A stretch of 64,000 bases of DNA from Mycolicibacter virginiensis (lineage in GTDB: Bacteria > Actinomycetota > Actinomycetes > Mycobacteriales > Mycobacteriaceae): the NCBI RefSeq assembly GCF_022374935.2, contig NZ_CP092430.2, positions 992,001 through 1,056,000 of the forward strand, given 5' to 3'. A program made the translations under genes and the position numbers. Positions within the stretch are counted from its first letter, which is position 1, and every line of letters starts with the position of its first letter. This document shows positions 18,802 to 26,239 of the stretch, piece after piece. The notes under the pieces are model-generated. The model was not told where the DNA came from. It made no database searches and was given only the letters and a program-made list of their open reading frames with translations.

Positions 18802-19674
18802 TCACCCCGCCTTGGCGATGACGTGCTCGGCGAATCGCTCCAGGTTGCGGATCTTGGTGTCCAGCGGCTCGGTGTCGGGACCGACGATGTAAGGCACCCG
18901 GAAGCCGACGATGACGTCGGTAACGCCCTTGTCCTCCAGGCGCTTGATGCCGTCGAGGGTGAATCCGTCGACCGAGATCACGTGGATCTCGAACGGGTCA
19001 TCGGCGCGGCCCTCTTCCTCGCGGAGCTGCTTGAGTCGGGTGATGAGTCCGTCGAGCTCGGCCGGGTCGCCGCCGCCGTGCATCCAGCCGTCATGGCGTG
19101 CCGCGCGGCGCAGTGCGGCTTCGGCGTGGCCACCGATCAGGATCGGGATCGGCTGCGTGGGGGCCGGGGTCATTTTGGTCTTGGGGATGTCGTAGAACTC
19201 GCCGTGGAACTCGAAGTAGTCGCCGGTGGTGAGGCCCTGGATGATCTCGATGCACTCGTCCATCCGCTTGCCGCGCCGGGCGAACGGCACGCCCATCAGT
19301 TCGTAATCCTCCGGCCAGGGGCTGGTGCCCACGCCCAGTGCCAGCCGGTTGTTGATCATCGCGGCCAGCGAGCCGGCCTGCTTGGCGACCAAGGCCGGCG
19401 GGCGGATCGGCAGCTTGACCACGAACGGGGTGAACCGCAGCGTGCTGGTGACCGCGCCCAATGCTGCGATCAAGACGAAGGTCTCGATGAAGGCCTTGCC
19501 GTCGAGGAATTCCCGGTTGCCGTCGGGGGTGTAGGGATATTTTGAGTCCGATTCGAACGGGTAGGCGACGCTGTCGGGGATCGTCATGCTGTGGTACCCG
19601 GCGGCCTCGGCAGCTTTGGCGAGCGGAACGTAGTAGCTCGGGTCGGTCATCGCTTCGGCGTAGGTGAACCGCAC
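18802..19674 (-). CDS. LLM-class F420-dependent oxidoreductase (Rv0940c-like)
   Basis: This 290-residue luciferase-like monooxygenase-fold protein starts MRFTYAEAMTDPSYY. It shows the LLM blocks GYHSMTIPDS, the RLALGVGTSPWPEDYELMGV segment and the GGHAEAALRRAARHDGWM cofactor-binding segment. Actinobacterial members of this length normally use coenzyme F420 as hydride donor. The substrate is not known. The counterpart in M. tuberculosis lies near ligD and Rv0939, consistent with the local gene order. The gene is preceded by about 84 bp and a weak DUF4873 neighbour on the same strand, so co-transcription is possible. Confidence 0.9.
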   Translation of the reverse strand: MRFTYAEAMTDPSYYVPLAKAAEAAGYHSMTIPDSVAYPFESDSKYPYTPDGNREFLDGKAFIETFVLIAALGAVTSTLRFTPFVVKLPIRPPALVAKQAGSLAAMINNRLALGVGTSPWPEDYELMGVPFARRGKRMDECIEIIQGLTTGDYFEFHGEFYDIPKTKMTPAPTQPIPILIGGHAEAALRRAARHDGWMHGGGDPAELDGLITRLKQLREEEGRADDPFEIHVISVDGFTLDGIKRLEDKGVTDVIVGFRVPYIVGPDTEPLDTKIRNLERFAEHVIAKAG

Positions 19675-19758
19675 GTCGTCTCCTCGGTCTTTCGGTGGTG
19701 GGGCGCTGTTCTCTGCATAGCAGACTGGCCCGCCGCGACCGGAGTGGGGGGAGTGCGT

Positions 19759-20484
19759 TCACATACGCGGCGGCATCGCGACCTCGACGTCCTCCAAGGG
19801 ATACGGCGGATATCCAGCGGCGCCGATCACGGTCAGTGTTCCCCACGGTGTCCGCTCGGCGACGCGCCCTTGCGCGGTGTGGTCGCCAATCCGGATGCTG
19901 ACCTTCGAGCCGGTGACGCTCGCACCAGGTAGGTCGTTGAAAAACATCCCCTGCCAATGGTATTGGCCATCAATGGGATCGAAGTGGCCGGTCAGGCGGA
20001 CTTGCGTCGGGTAATCCTCGCCGTTGAGGGTGAGAACCGCTGGGCCATCGTAGGTTTCTGCGTTCTCCAAATCAACGCCACCGCGCCCGGTGAGGTAGAA
20101 CCGGGAGATCCCCCGGGTCGGCAGCACCGGGTGCACCCGCAGCCGTGGCGAGCGAGACTCGATGCGGCTGGCCCCGCTACGTCGTAGAGCATCGACGAGC
20201 CGGGCCACATACCGGGCCTGCCGATGGGTATGGGGGCCGGGGATGTGGAATCGGTTTGGGACTCCATGCCTGGCGACAGCGTCGTCCGTTGAGGCGGCGG
20301 TTCCGATCAGCGTTCGGGCAGTCAGCTCTTCACCGTCGGCGGTGGTCACTGTCCAGGTGTCGGTACCGCTGTCGAATCGGGTGGTCACGCCCGTCGCATC
20401 GACGGCGCGGACGCCGTCTATCAACCCGTGCAGGGGTGCCGGGTCGCCCAGCACCACCACGTCGAGGACGTCGTTGCGGCTCAC
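19759..20484 (-). CDS. DUF4873 domain protein with degenerate monooxygenase-like N-terminus
   Basis: The start is set at a GTG whose last bases overlap the stop of the upstream AurF-like gene (GTGA), giving 241 residues. The C-terminal 90 residues (from about YDGPAVLTLNGEDYP through RIGDHTAQGRVAERTPWGTLTV) match the DUF4873 pattern that is usually found at the end of flavin monooxygenases. The N-terminal half carries no GxGxxG flavin loop, so it looks like a remnant or a stand-alone accessory rather than a full flavoprotein. Translational coupling to the diiron enzyme suggests they act together. Function is unknown. Confidence 0.6.
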   Translation of the reverse strand: MSRNDVLDVVVLGDPAPLHGLIDGVRAVDATGVTTRFDSGTDTWTVTTADGEELTARTLIGTAASTDDAVARHGVPNRFHIPGPHTHRQARYVARLVDALRRSGASRIESRSPRLRVHPVLPTRGISRFYLTGRGGVDLENAETYDGPAVLTLNGEDYPTQVRLTGHFDPIDGQYHWQGMFFNDLPGASVTGSKVSIRIGDHTAQGRVAERTPWGTLTVIGAAGYPPYPLEDVEVAMPPRM

Positions 20485-21383
20485 AGGAATCCGGCCCGCC
20501 GCCACATCCGCCGGGCCAGCCCGCCCATCAGTCCGACTTCGGTGAAGAACGCGGCCAGCGGCGCGAACGACGAGCGGGACGCCGCGTGGAAGTGCGGGTT
20601 GGCCCGCGCTACCCGGCTAGCTTCGCGACCGTCCAGCCCGACTCGGTTGTAGACGACCGGCAGGGTGAACAGGTGGCGGTAGAACGGTCCGCCGACGCCC
20701 TGCAGGTTGGCCAACAGCATCCGGCGGTAGCGGGGCATCGCCGGGACGCTGCGCCGCAGACCGTCGCGGGCGTACTGAATGTGGCGGGCTTCCTCGGTGA
20801 CATGGATGCGCATCACCCGCCGCACGATCGGCTGCAGGTCCGGGTCGTCGAGGATCTGGCGCTGCAGCGCGTCAAAGATCTCCTCGCCGACCAGTGCCGC
20901 TCCCCACAAGATGCTCCCGCGGAACAGGAACGGAAGCGCGTTGATGACGATGCGTTGATACAGCCGCGGGCGTACCGGCACGCCGCCGATCCGGTCGATG
21001 GTCTTGCCGAACATCAGCATGTGGCGGGTCTCGTCGCCCAGTTCGGTCAGCGAGTAGTGGGTGGTGCGTGCGGTGGGGTTCTTGTGCATCATGTCGCGCA
21101 GCAGTGCCTGGTTGAGGATGTTCTCGAACCAGATGCCGGCCGACAAGACATTGACCAGCTCCTGGCGTGACATCTCGATCTGCTGTTCGCGGGTCATGGA
21201 CTCCCACAGGCCGGTGCCGTAGAGGGTGCACATCCGTGGCGGCAGGAAGAACTTGTCCTCCTCCAGTGGTGCGTTCCAGTCGATGTCGACGACCGGTGCG
21301 TAGGACTTTTTCACCGAGCCCTTCAGCAGGCGCTCGGCAAATTCCTCCCGGGTCGGTTCGCTCGGCCGCACCACAGTGGTCAT
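20481..21383 (-). CDS. AurF-like diiron oxygenase
   Basis: This 300-residue protein, starting MTTVVRPSEPTREEFAERLL, matches the AurF (p-aminobenzoate N-oxygenase) family of ferritin-like diiron enzymes. The metal ligands expected in the family are visible in LVNVLSAGIWFENILNQ, ELGDETRHMLMFG, VGEEIFDALQ and VTEEARHIQYARDG. AurF itself oxidises aromatic amines to nitro compounds; mycobacterial paralogues have no proven substrate. An earlier in-frame ATG exists at 21431, but MTTVV is the better start. A 25-bp palindrome lies 60 bp upstream. The stop overlaps the DUF4873 start. Confidence 0.8.
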   Translation of the reverse strand: MTTVVRPSEPTREEFAERLLKGSVKKSYAPVVDIDWNAPLEEDKFFLPPRMCTLYGTGLWESMTREQQIEMSRQELVNVLSAGIWFENILNQALLRDMMHKNPTARTTHYSLTELGDETRHMLMFGKTIDRIGGVPVRPRLYQRIVINALPFLFRGSILWGAALVGEEIFDALQRQILDDPDLQPIVRRVMRIHVTEEARHIQYARDGLRRSVPAMPRYRRMLLANLQGVGGPFYRHLFTLPVVYNRVGLDGREASRVARANPHFHAASRSSFAPLAAFFTEVGLMGGLARRMWRRAGFL

Positions 21384-21442
21384 GACGCAATCCCTTCTCG
21401 TTCGGACTTCAAAAGCTAGGAGCCGCACCAAGACATGTCAAT

Positions 21443-21467
21443 ACCGACGGTACCGGATACCGCCGGT
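21443..21467. promoter_or_regulatory. Palindrome upstream of the AurF-like gene
   Basis: The arms ACCGACGGTA (21443-21452) and TACCGCCGGT (21458-21467) are inverted repeats with one mismatch around a 5-bp spacer. The position, 60 bp before the AurF-like start and in the gap between divergent genes, suggests an operator for a TetR-type dimer. The binding protein is unknown. Confidence 0.45.
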
Positions 21468-21637
21468 TCTTTGTGTGATGCCCGTCACGCGGCTTGGCCT
21501 GGCCGTATCTGTGGGGTGCGGGCCCGCGCCGAGGCTGCCGGGAGCTGGCTTTAGTTGGGTCTGGGGGCCCGGGCTTCCGGCCCGACGCAATCGAGAAAGT
21601 CAGGTTCTCGTCGATTGCCCCGTGGCAAGATCTGCCC

Positions 21638-22030
21638 ATGGGACCCTTCCTGCTCCGCGCCGCGCTGACCGGACTCGCCTTGTGGATCGTCACGCAGATT
21701 GTTCCGGGGATCGAGATCGTCGGCGGCGACACCACGCTGCAACGGGCGGGCATCATCTTCGTCATCGCCTTGATCTTCGGGCTGGTGAACGCCTTCATCA
21801 AACCGGTGGTGCAGCTGCTGTCGATTCCGCTGTACATCGTCACCCTGGGGCTGTTCCACATTGTGGTCAATGCGCTGATGCTCTGGATCACCGCGTGGAT
21901 CACCGACAAGACGGCCAAACACTGGGGCCTCTACATCGCCGATTTCTGGTGGGACGCGATTTGGGCGGCGATCGTCTTGTCGGTGGTGGGCTGGGTGTTG
22001 TCGCTCGTCGCCGGACGCATCGCCCGATAA
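21638..22030 (+). CDS. Small four-helix membrane protein, phage holin superfamily IV-like
   Basis: The ATG at 21638 (MGPFLLRAALTG) gives 130 residues with four hydrophobic segments (about 5-25, 38-58, 63-85 and 103-125) and the IKPVVQLLSIPLYIVTLG stretch characteristic of the DUF/PF04020 holin-like family. Despite the family name, these are common bacterial chromosome genes of unknown role, and nothing here suggests a phage. Upstream in-frame starts would add a proline/glycine-rich leader that does not look membrane-targeted. It is followed 18 bp later by the glycosylase gene, so they may be co-transcribed. Confidence 0.8.
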   Translation: MGPFLLRAALTGLALWIVTQIVPGIEIVGGDTTLQRAGIIFVIALIFGLVNAFIKPVVQLLSIPLYIVTLGLFHIVVNALMLWITAWITDKTAKHWGLYIADFWWDAIWAAIVLSVVGWVLSLVAGRIAR

Positions 22031-22048
22031 ACGGGCAGACTCGGGGAC

Positions 22049-22912
22049 ATGCCGGAGCTGCCCGAGGTCGAAGCACTCGCCGATCATCTGCGTCGGCACG
22101 CGACTGGTTGCACCATCGGCCGGATCGACGTGGCGGCGCTGTCGGTGCTCAAGACGTTCGACCCGCCGCCGACGGCCTTGCACCGTCAGCAGGTGACCGG
22201 CGCGCACCGCTGGGGCAAGTATCTGGGATTGCAGGCCGGTGAGCTGTTCTTGATCGCACACCTGTCCAGGGCGGGTTGGCTGCGCTGGTCGGATCAGCTG
22301 GCGGCGGCGCCGCTGCGCCCGGGTAAGGGACCGATTGCGCTGCGGGTGCACCTGGGCGTCCCGGGGCAGGCCCCCGGCTTCGATCTGACCGAAGCCGGCA
22401 CGAGCAAGAGGCTGGCGGTCTGGTTGGTCGACGACCCGGCAAAAGTGCCAGGCATCGCCACCCTGGGGCCGGATGCGCTGGCGATCGACGCCGAGGAGCT
22501 GGCTGGATTGCTGGCCGGCAATACCGGTCGCATCAAAACCGTCCTGACCGATCAGAAGGTGATCGCCGGAATCGGCAACGCCTACAGCGACGAGATCCTG
22601 CACACCGCTCGGCTGTCGCCGTTCGCCACCGCCGGCAAACTGTCGACGGCTCAACTGGCCGCCCTGCACGAGGCCATGCACACCGTGCTGACCGACGCCG
22701 TCACCCGCTCGGTCGGTCAGCAGGCCGCCACCTTGAAGGGCGAGAAGCGCTCCGGCCTGCGGGTTCACGCCCGAACCGGGCTGCCGTGCCCGGTGTGCGC
22801 CGACACGGTTCGGGAAATATCTTTCGCCGATAAGTCATTTCAGTACTGCCCCACGTGTCAGACCGGCGGCAAGGTGCTGGCCGACCGACGGATGTCGCGC
22901 CTGCTCAAGTAA
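22049..22912 (+). CDS. Fpg/Nei-family DNA glycosylase (Rv0944-like)
   Basis: This 287-residue base-excision repair enzyme begins MPELPEVEALADHL, the catalytic N-terminal proline and glutamate of the family. It has a helix-two-turn-helix region (VIAGIGNAYSDEILHTARLSP) and an intact C-terminal C4 zinc finger (CPVC...YCPTC). It therefore should remove oxidised bases and nick the strand. The orthologue annotated in M. tuberculosis is, as I recall, a shortened protein, whereas this copy is full length and looks functional. It lies downstream of the holin-like gene. Confidence 0.92.
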   Translation: MPELPEVEALADHLRRHATGCTIGRIDVAALSVLKTFDPPPTALHRQQVTGAHRWGKYLGLQAGELFLIAHLSRAGWLRWSDQLAAAPLRPGKGPIALRVHLGVPGQAPGFDLTEAGTSKRLAVWLVDDPAKVPGIATLGPDALAIDAEELAGLLAGNTGRIKTVLTDQKVIAGIGNAYSDEILHTARLSPFATAGKLSTAQLAALHEAMHTVLTDAVTRSVGQQAATLKGEKRSGLRVHARTGLPCPVCADTVREISFADKSFQYCPTCQTGGKVLADRRMSRLLK

Positions 22913-22960
22913 TTCTTCGACGTGCCTTCGACAGCCTGCGGCCGCCGATAAGCTGCCCTC

Positions 22961-23710
22961 GTGACCCGTCAGAAGATCCTCATTACTGGTGCCAGTTCAG
23001 GGCTGGGCGCCGGCATGGCCCGCGTTTTCGCTGCGCAGGGACGTGACCTGGCCCTGTGCGCCCGCCGGACCGACCGACTTGATGAACTGAAAGCCGAACT
23101 GACAGACAAGTTTCCGGGAATCAATGTTGCGGTGGCCGCGCTCGACGTAAATGACCACGACGCAATACCCAAGGTGTTCAATCACTTCGCTGCCGAGCTG
23201 GGTGGATTAGACCGGGTCATCGTCAACGCCGGGATCGGCAAGGGCGCCCCGCTCGGCTCCGGCAAGCTGTGGGCCAACAAGGCCACCGTTGAAACGAACT
23301 TGGTGGCTGCGCTGGTGCAGATCGAGACCGCGCTAGAGATATTCAAGTCTTCCGGCAGCGGCCACCTGGTGCTGATCTCATCGGTGTTGGGCAACAAGGG
23401 TGTTCCGGGCGTCAAGGCCGCCTACGCCGCCAGCAAGGCTGGGGTGTCGTCGCTGGGGGAGTCGCTGCGTGCGGAGTACTCGCGCGGCCCGATCAAGGTC
23501 ACCGTGCTGGAACCGGGCTACATCGAGTCGGAGATGACCGCGAAATCCGCGTCCACCCTGTTGATGGTGGACAACGAATCCGGCGTCAAGGCCATGGTGC
23601 GTGCCATCGAAAGCGAAACCGGCCGGGCCGTCGTTCCGTCCTGGCCGTGGGCCCCGCTGGTATGGCTGCTGCGCCGGTTGCCGCCGCAGTACACCAAACG
23701 GTTCGCCTGA
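22961..23710 (+). CDS. Short-chain dehydrogenase/reductase (Rv0945-like)
   Basis: This 249-residue classical SDR starts at GTG. The cofactor loop is TGASSGLG (near residues 9-16), NAGIG follows at about 88, and the active site includes LISSVLG and YAASKAG with the Tyr and Lys. The substrate is unknown. In M. tuberculosis the orthologue sits between the Fpg-like gene and pgi; here about 6.6 kb of other genes (cysTW and an mmpSL module) separate it from pgi. It converges with cysW, the stops being 17 bp apart. Confidence 0.9.
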   Translation: MTRQKILITGASSGLGAGMARVFAAQGRDLALCARRTDRLDELKAELTDKFPGINVAVAALDVNDHDAIPKVFNHFAAELGGLDRVIVNAGIGKGAPLGSGKLWANKATVETNLVAALVQIETALEIFKSSGSGHLVLISSVLGNKGVPGVKAAYAASKAGVSSLGESLRAEYSRGPIKVTVLEPGYIESEMTAKSASTLLMVDNESGVKAMVRAIESETGRAVVPSWPWAPLVWLLRRLPPQYTKRFA

Positions 23711-23726
23711 CCGGTTCCCGCTCGGG

Positions 23727-24557
23727 TCAGCGGGTCATCCACTCCAGGGCTTTGGCTCGCCGGCGGTAGATCAGCAGCACCGCCTTGGCGATCAAGAACG
23801 CCACGGCCACCCCCATCAGCAGCGTGGATACGGCGTAGGCGCCGTACTCGGCCCCGCGGTGGTAGCGATCGTTGACCAACAGGGTCAGGGTCTGCGAGTG
23901 TCCCGGCAAGTTCGATGACACCATGATGACCGCGCCGAACTCGCCGAGTGTGCGCGCCGTGGTCAGCACCACGCCGTAGGTCAGTCCCCACCGGATCGAC
24001 GGCAGCGTGACCCGCCACAGCGTCTGCCACGCATTGGAACCCAGTGTCGCTGCGGCCTGCTCCTGCTCGACTCCGATCTCCACCAGCACCGGCTGGACCT
24101 CGCGCACCACGAACGGCAGGGTGACGAAGATGCTGGCCAGCACCATGCCGGGCAGCCCGAAGATGATCTTGAATCCCAAGTTGTTCTCGACGAACCCCAG
24201 TGCCCCCGAAGACCCCCACAGTGCGATCAGGGCGACCCCGACGATGATCGGCGAGACGGCGAATGGCAGGTCCAGGATTGCTTGAAGGATTGATCGACCC
24301 CGGAATCTGTTGCGCACCAGAAGAATCGACGTCGAAACCCCGAACAAGGCGTTCAGCGGAACCACGATGATCACCAGTAGCAGCGACAGTTTCAGCGCCG
24401 AGATCGCCGCTGGGGTGCTGATCCAGGCCCAAAATTGAGTCAACCCATGCTCGAACGTTCGGTACAGAATCACCGACACCGGCGCGATCAGCATGACACC
24501 GATATAGGTCAAGACGGTGAAGCGCAGCAGGTGACGCTTCTCCAGCCGCGCCGTCAC
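23727..24557 (-). CDS. cysW: Sulfate/thiosulfate ABC permease CysW
   Basis: This 276-residue inner-membrane permease has six hydrophobic segments and the binding-protein-dependent transport signature EQEQAAATLGSNAWQTLWRV, which contacts the ATPase. LDLPFAVSPIIVG and TARTLGEFGAV are typical CysW stretches. It forms a heterodimer with CysT in the sulfate importer. It overlaps cysT by 4 bp. The usual partners cysA (ATPase) and subI (binding protein) are missing on both sides, so it must use subunits coded elsewhere, or it is a relocated remnant. Confidence 0.9.
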   Translation of the reverse strand: MTARLEKRHLLRFTVLTYIGVMLIAPVSVILYRTFEHGLTQFWAWISTPAAISALKLSLLLVIIVVPLNALFGVSTSILLVRNRFRGRSILQAILDLPFAVSPIIVGVALIALWGSSGALGFVENNLGFKIIFGLPGMVLASIFVTLPFVVREVQPVLVEIGVEQEQAAATLGSNAWQTLWRVTLPSIRWGLTYGVVLTTARTLGEFGAVIMVSSNLPGHSQTLTLLVNDRYHRGAEYGAYAVSTLLMGVAVAFLIAKAVLLIYRRRAKALEWMTR

Positions 24558-25438
24558 TCGGCCTCCTCCTCGCGCTTTGCCGCCCGCCCACCCACGGTCC
24601 GCAGCAACACCAGTACCGCGAATGAGATCGCCAACAACACGATGGAAATCGCCGCCGCACTGGTGTGGTCGTCGTTCTCAATCAGCGAGCGAATCCACTG
24701 CGACGACACCTCGGTCCTGCCCGGCACGGCACCACCGATTGTCACGACGGAGCCGAATTCGGCCACGCACCGCGAAAACGCAAGTCCGGCACCGGTCAAC
24801 AACGCCGGCTGCAACGACGGCAGCACCACTGTCTTGAAGGTGACCAGGCGCGTCGCGCCGAGGGCCGCAGCCGCCTCCTCGACATCGCGGTCGATCTCCA
24901 TCAGCACCGGTTGGACGGCACGGACCACCAGCGGCAGCGTGACGAAGGCCAGTGCCATCGCGACGCCGGGCGGGGTGTGCTGCAGATGGATGCCGATCGG
25001 ACTGGAGTTGCCGTAGAGGGCGAGCATCACCAAACTGGTGACGATTGTCGGCAGCGCAAACGGCAGATCGATCAGCGCGTCGATCACTCCCTTTCCGACG
25101 AAGTCGTCGCGCACCAAAACCCAGGCGGTCGCCAAGCCGAACACCACGTCGAGCACGGTGACCAGGACCGAAATCGTCAATGTCACGCGGAACGATTCGA
25201 GTGCCGCATGCGAGGTGACGGCCAGCCGGAAGCCGTTCCAGCCCCTGCCGCCGGCCTGCCACGCGATGGCGACCAACGGCAGCAGCACGATCAGCGACAG
25301 CCACAGCGTGGTCACTCCGATGCGCAGCGGCGTGATGACGGACCGGCTCGGGGCGGCGGGCAGGGCAGCGGTGGCGTCCACCACCTCCGTGCCGGGGTCG
25401 ACCCGCTGCGCCGGGTCGAGGGGAGTCGCGACTGTCAT
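24554..25438 (-). CDS. cysT: Sulfate/thiosulfate ABC permease CysT
   Basis: The start at MTVATPLDPAQ gives 294 residues; an upstream in-frame ATG would add 13 residues but the leader is not conserved. There are six hydrophobic segments, the EAA-type loop EEAAAALGATRLVTFKTV, and FALPTIVTSLV plus FSRCVAEFGSVV, all typical of CysT/CysU. It pairs with CysW in sulfate import. Inverted GTCAC/GTGAC arms around a 5-base loop lie about 62 bp upstream. No cysA or subI gene is present nearby. Confidence 0.9.
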   Translation of the reverse strand: MTVATPLDPAQRVDPGTEVVDATAALPAAPSRSVITPLRIGVTTLWLSLIVLLPLVAIAWQAGGRGWNGFRLAVTSHAALESFRVTLTISVLVTVLDVVFGLATAWVLVRDDFVGKGVIDALIDLPFALPTIVTSLVMLALYGNSSPIGIHLQHTPPGVAMALAFVTLPLVVRAVQPVLMEIDRDVEEAAAALGATRLVTFKTVVLPSLQPALLTGAGLAFSRCVAEFGSVVTIGGAVPGRTEVSSQWIRSLIENDDHTSAAAISIVLLAISFAVLVLLRTVGGRAAKREEEAE

Positions 25439-25792
25439 CGGCCGGATCCGAAAGAAGAGTGCATGCTGGCCTTCCAATGCCCGAGATGTTCGGCACCGGT
25501 CACCGAAAGTGACTACCGAGAATTAGCGAGTGGCGGGGGAGTCAGCGACAACAGTGCACAAAGCCCGCGAAGCCACCCCCGAGGGCGCCGCGGCGGCCGA
25601 ACGCCCCAGTGGCGCACTGCCCAACACGGGATGGCATCTGCATGGCGCGTAGCTTAAGGAAACCTGGACGCCGAAATCTTCGTCGTGCCGCGATAGGTTT
25701 TCCGGCCGGAATGCAGTCTGTCGCACTTCAGCAGGCCGAGATCGCCGCCCGGCGGCAAAAAGTCAGCGTGAGGGAAACTCCGAAGGCTGTGG
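25439..25792. other. Gap upstream of cysT without a supported gene
   Basis: These 354 bases hold no frame that looks like a protein gene. The only structure seen is GTCACCGAAAGTGAC at 25500-25514, a 5-bp inverted repeat around 5 bases, upstream of cysT. A forward frame near 25462 contains CPRC, but it has no further domain and no ribosome site. No remnant of subI was recognised. Confidence 0.5.
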
Positions 25793-26239
25793 CTACTTCC
25801 AGTCCCAGACCGACATGTCGCCTGCCGGGTAGTTCATGCAGATGTCGGTGGTGCGGGCGGCCACGCCTTTGTTGTTGAAGAACAGCTTGGCCCAGTTGGG
25901 CCAGCGCCACGACATGGGCTCGAAAAAGGCGTTGGTGGCGGTGTCCTCGGAATATTGGCGGCGGCCCGCGTAGTCCATGGCGAAGAACCAGTGGATGCGG
26001 TCCCGGGCGCCTTGCTGGTCAGCGGCGGGCTTGTTGTTGTAGTCGATCATGTAGCGCTCGTAGTAGACCGGCGTGACGTCGCGGGCTGCGGCCATGATCT
26101 GTTCGGCGGAACAGGGTGTGTGCAGGATCCGGCTGGGGATCGGGTAGTTGTCGGTAGCGTCGGCGGCAACGACACCGGCGGTGGTGACCGCGCCGAGCAG
26201 GGCTGCGGCGGCGATGCCGAGGTGGACTGCATACTTCAC
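25793..26239 (-). CDS. Small secreted DUF5078-type protein coupled to mmpL
   Basis: A GTG at 26237-26239 that overlaps the mmpL stop as GTGA gives a 148-residue protein starting VKYAVHLGIAAAALLG. Residues 1-26 form a signal peptide ending GVVA/A. The mature part has YPIPSRILHTPCSAEQI (Cys43), a YERYMIDYNNKPAADQQ block and a C-terminal DICMNYPAGDMSVWDWK (Cys134), fitting the DUF5078 family seen beside mmpL genes in mycobacteria. The two cysteines could form a disulfide. Translation looks coupled to mmpL, so it is probably a periplasmic partner of that transporter. Confidence 0.72.
   Translation of the reverse strand: MKYAVHLGIAAAALLGAVTTAGVVAADATDNYPIPSRILHTPCSAEQIMAAARDVTPVYYERYMIDYNNKPAADQQGARDRIHWFFAMDYAGRRQYSEDTATNAFFEPMSWRWPNWAKLFFNNKGVAARTTDICMNYPAGDMSVWDWK

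Noticed and set aside
21638..22030. Holin-like gene as evidence of a prophage
   Set aside because: The family is widespread on chromosomes, and no lysin, integrase or structural gene is near.
25462..25657. Forward frame with CPRC, suggesting a zinc ribbon
   Set aside because: Only one cysteine pair is present, no partner pair follows, and the frame is continuous with a shadow of cysT.
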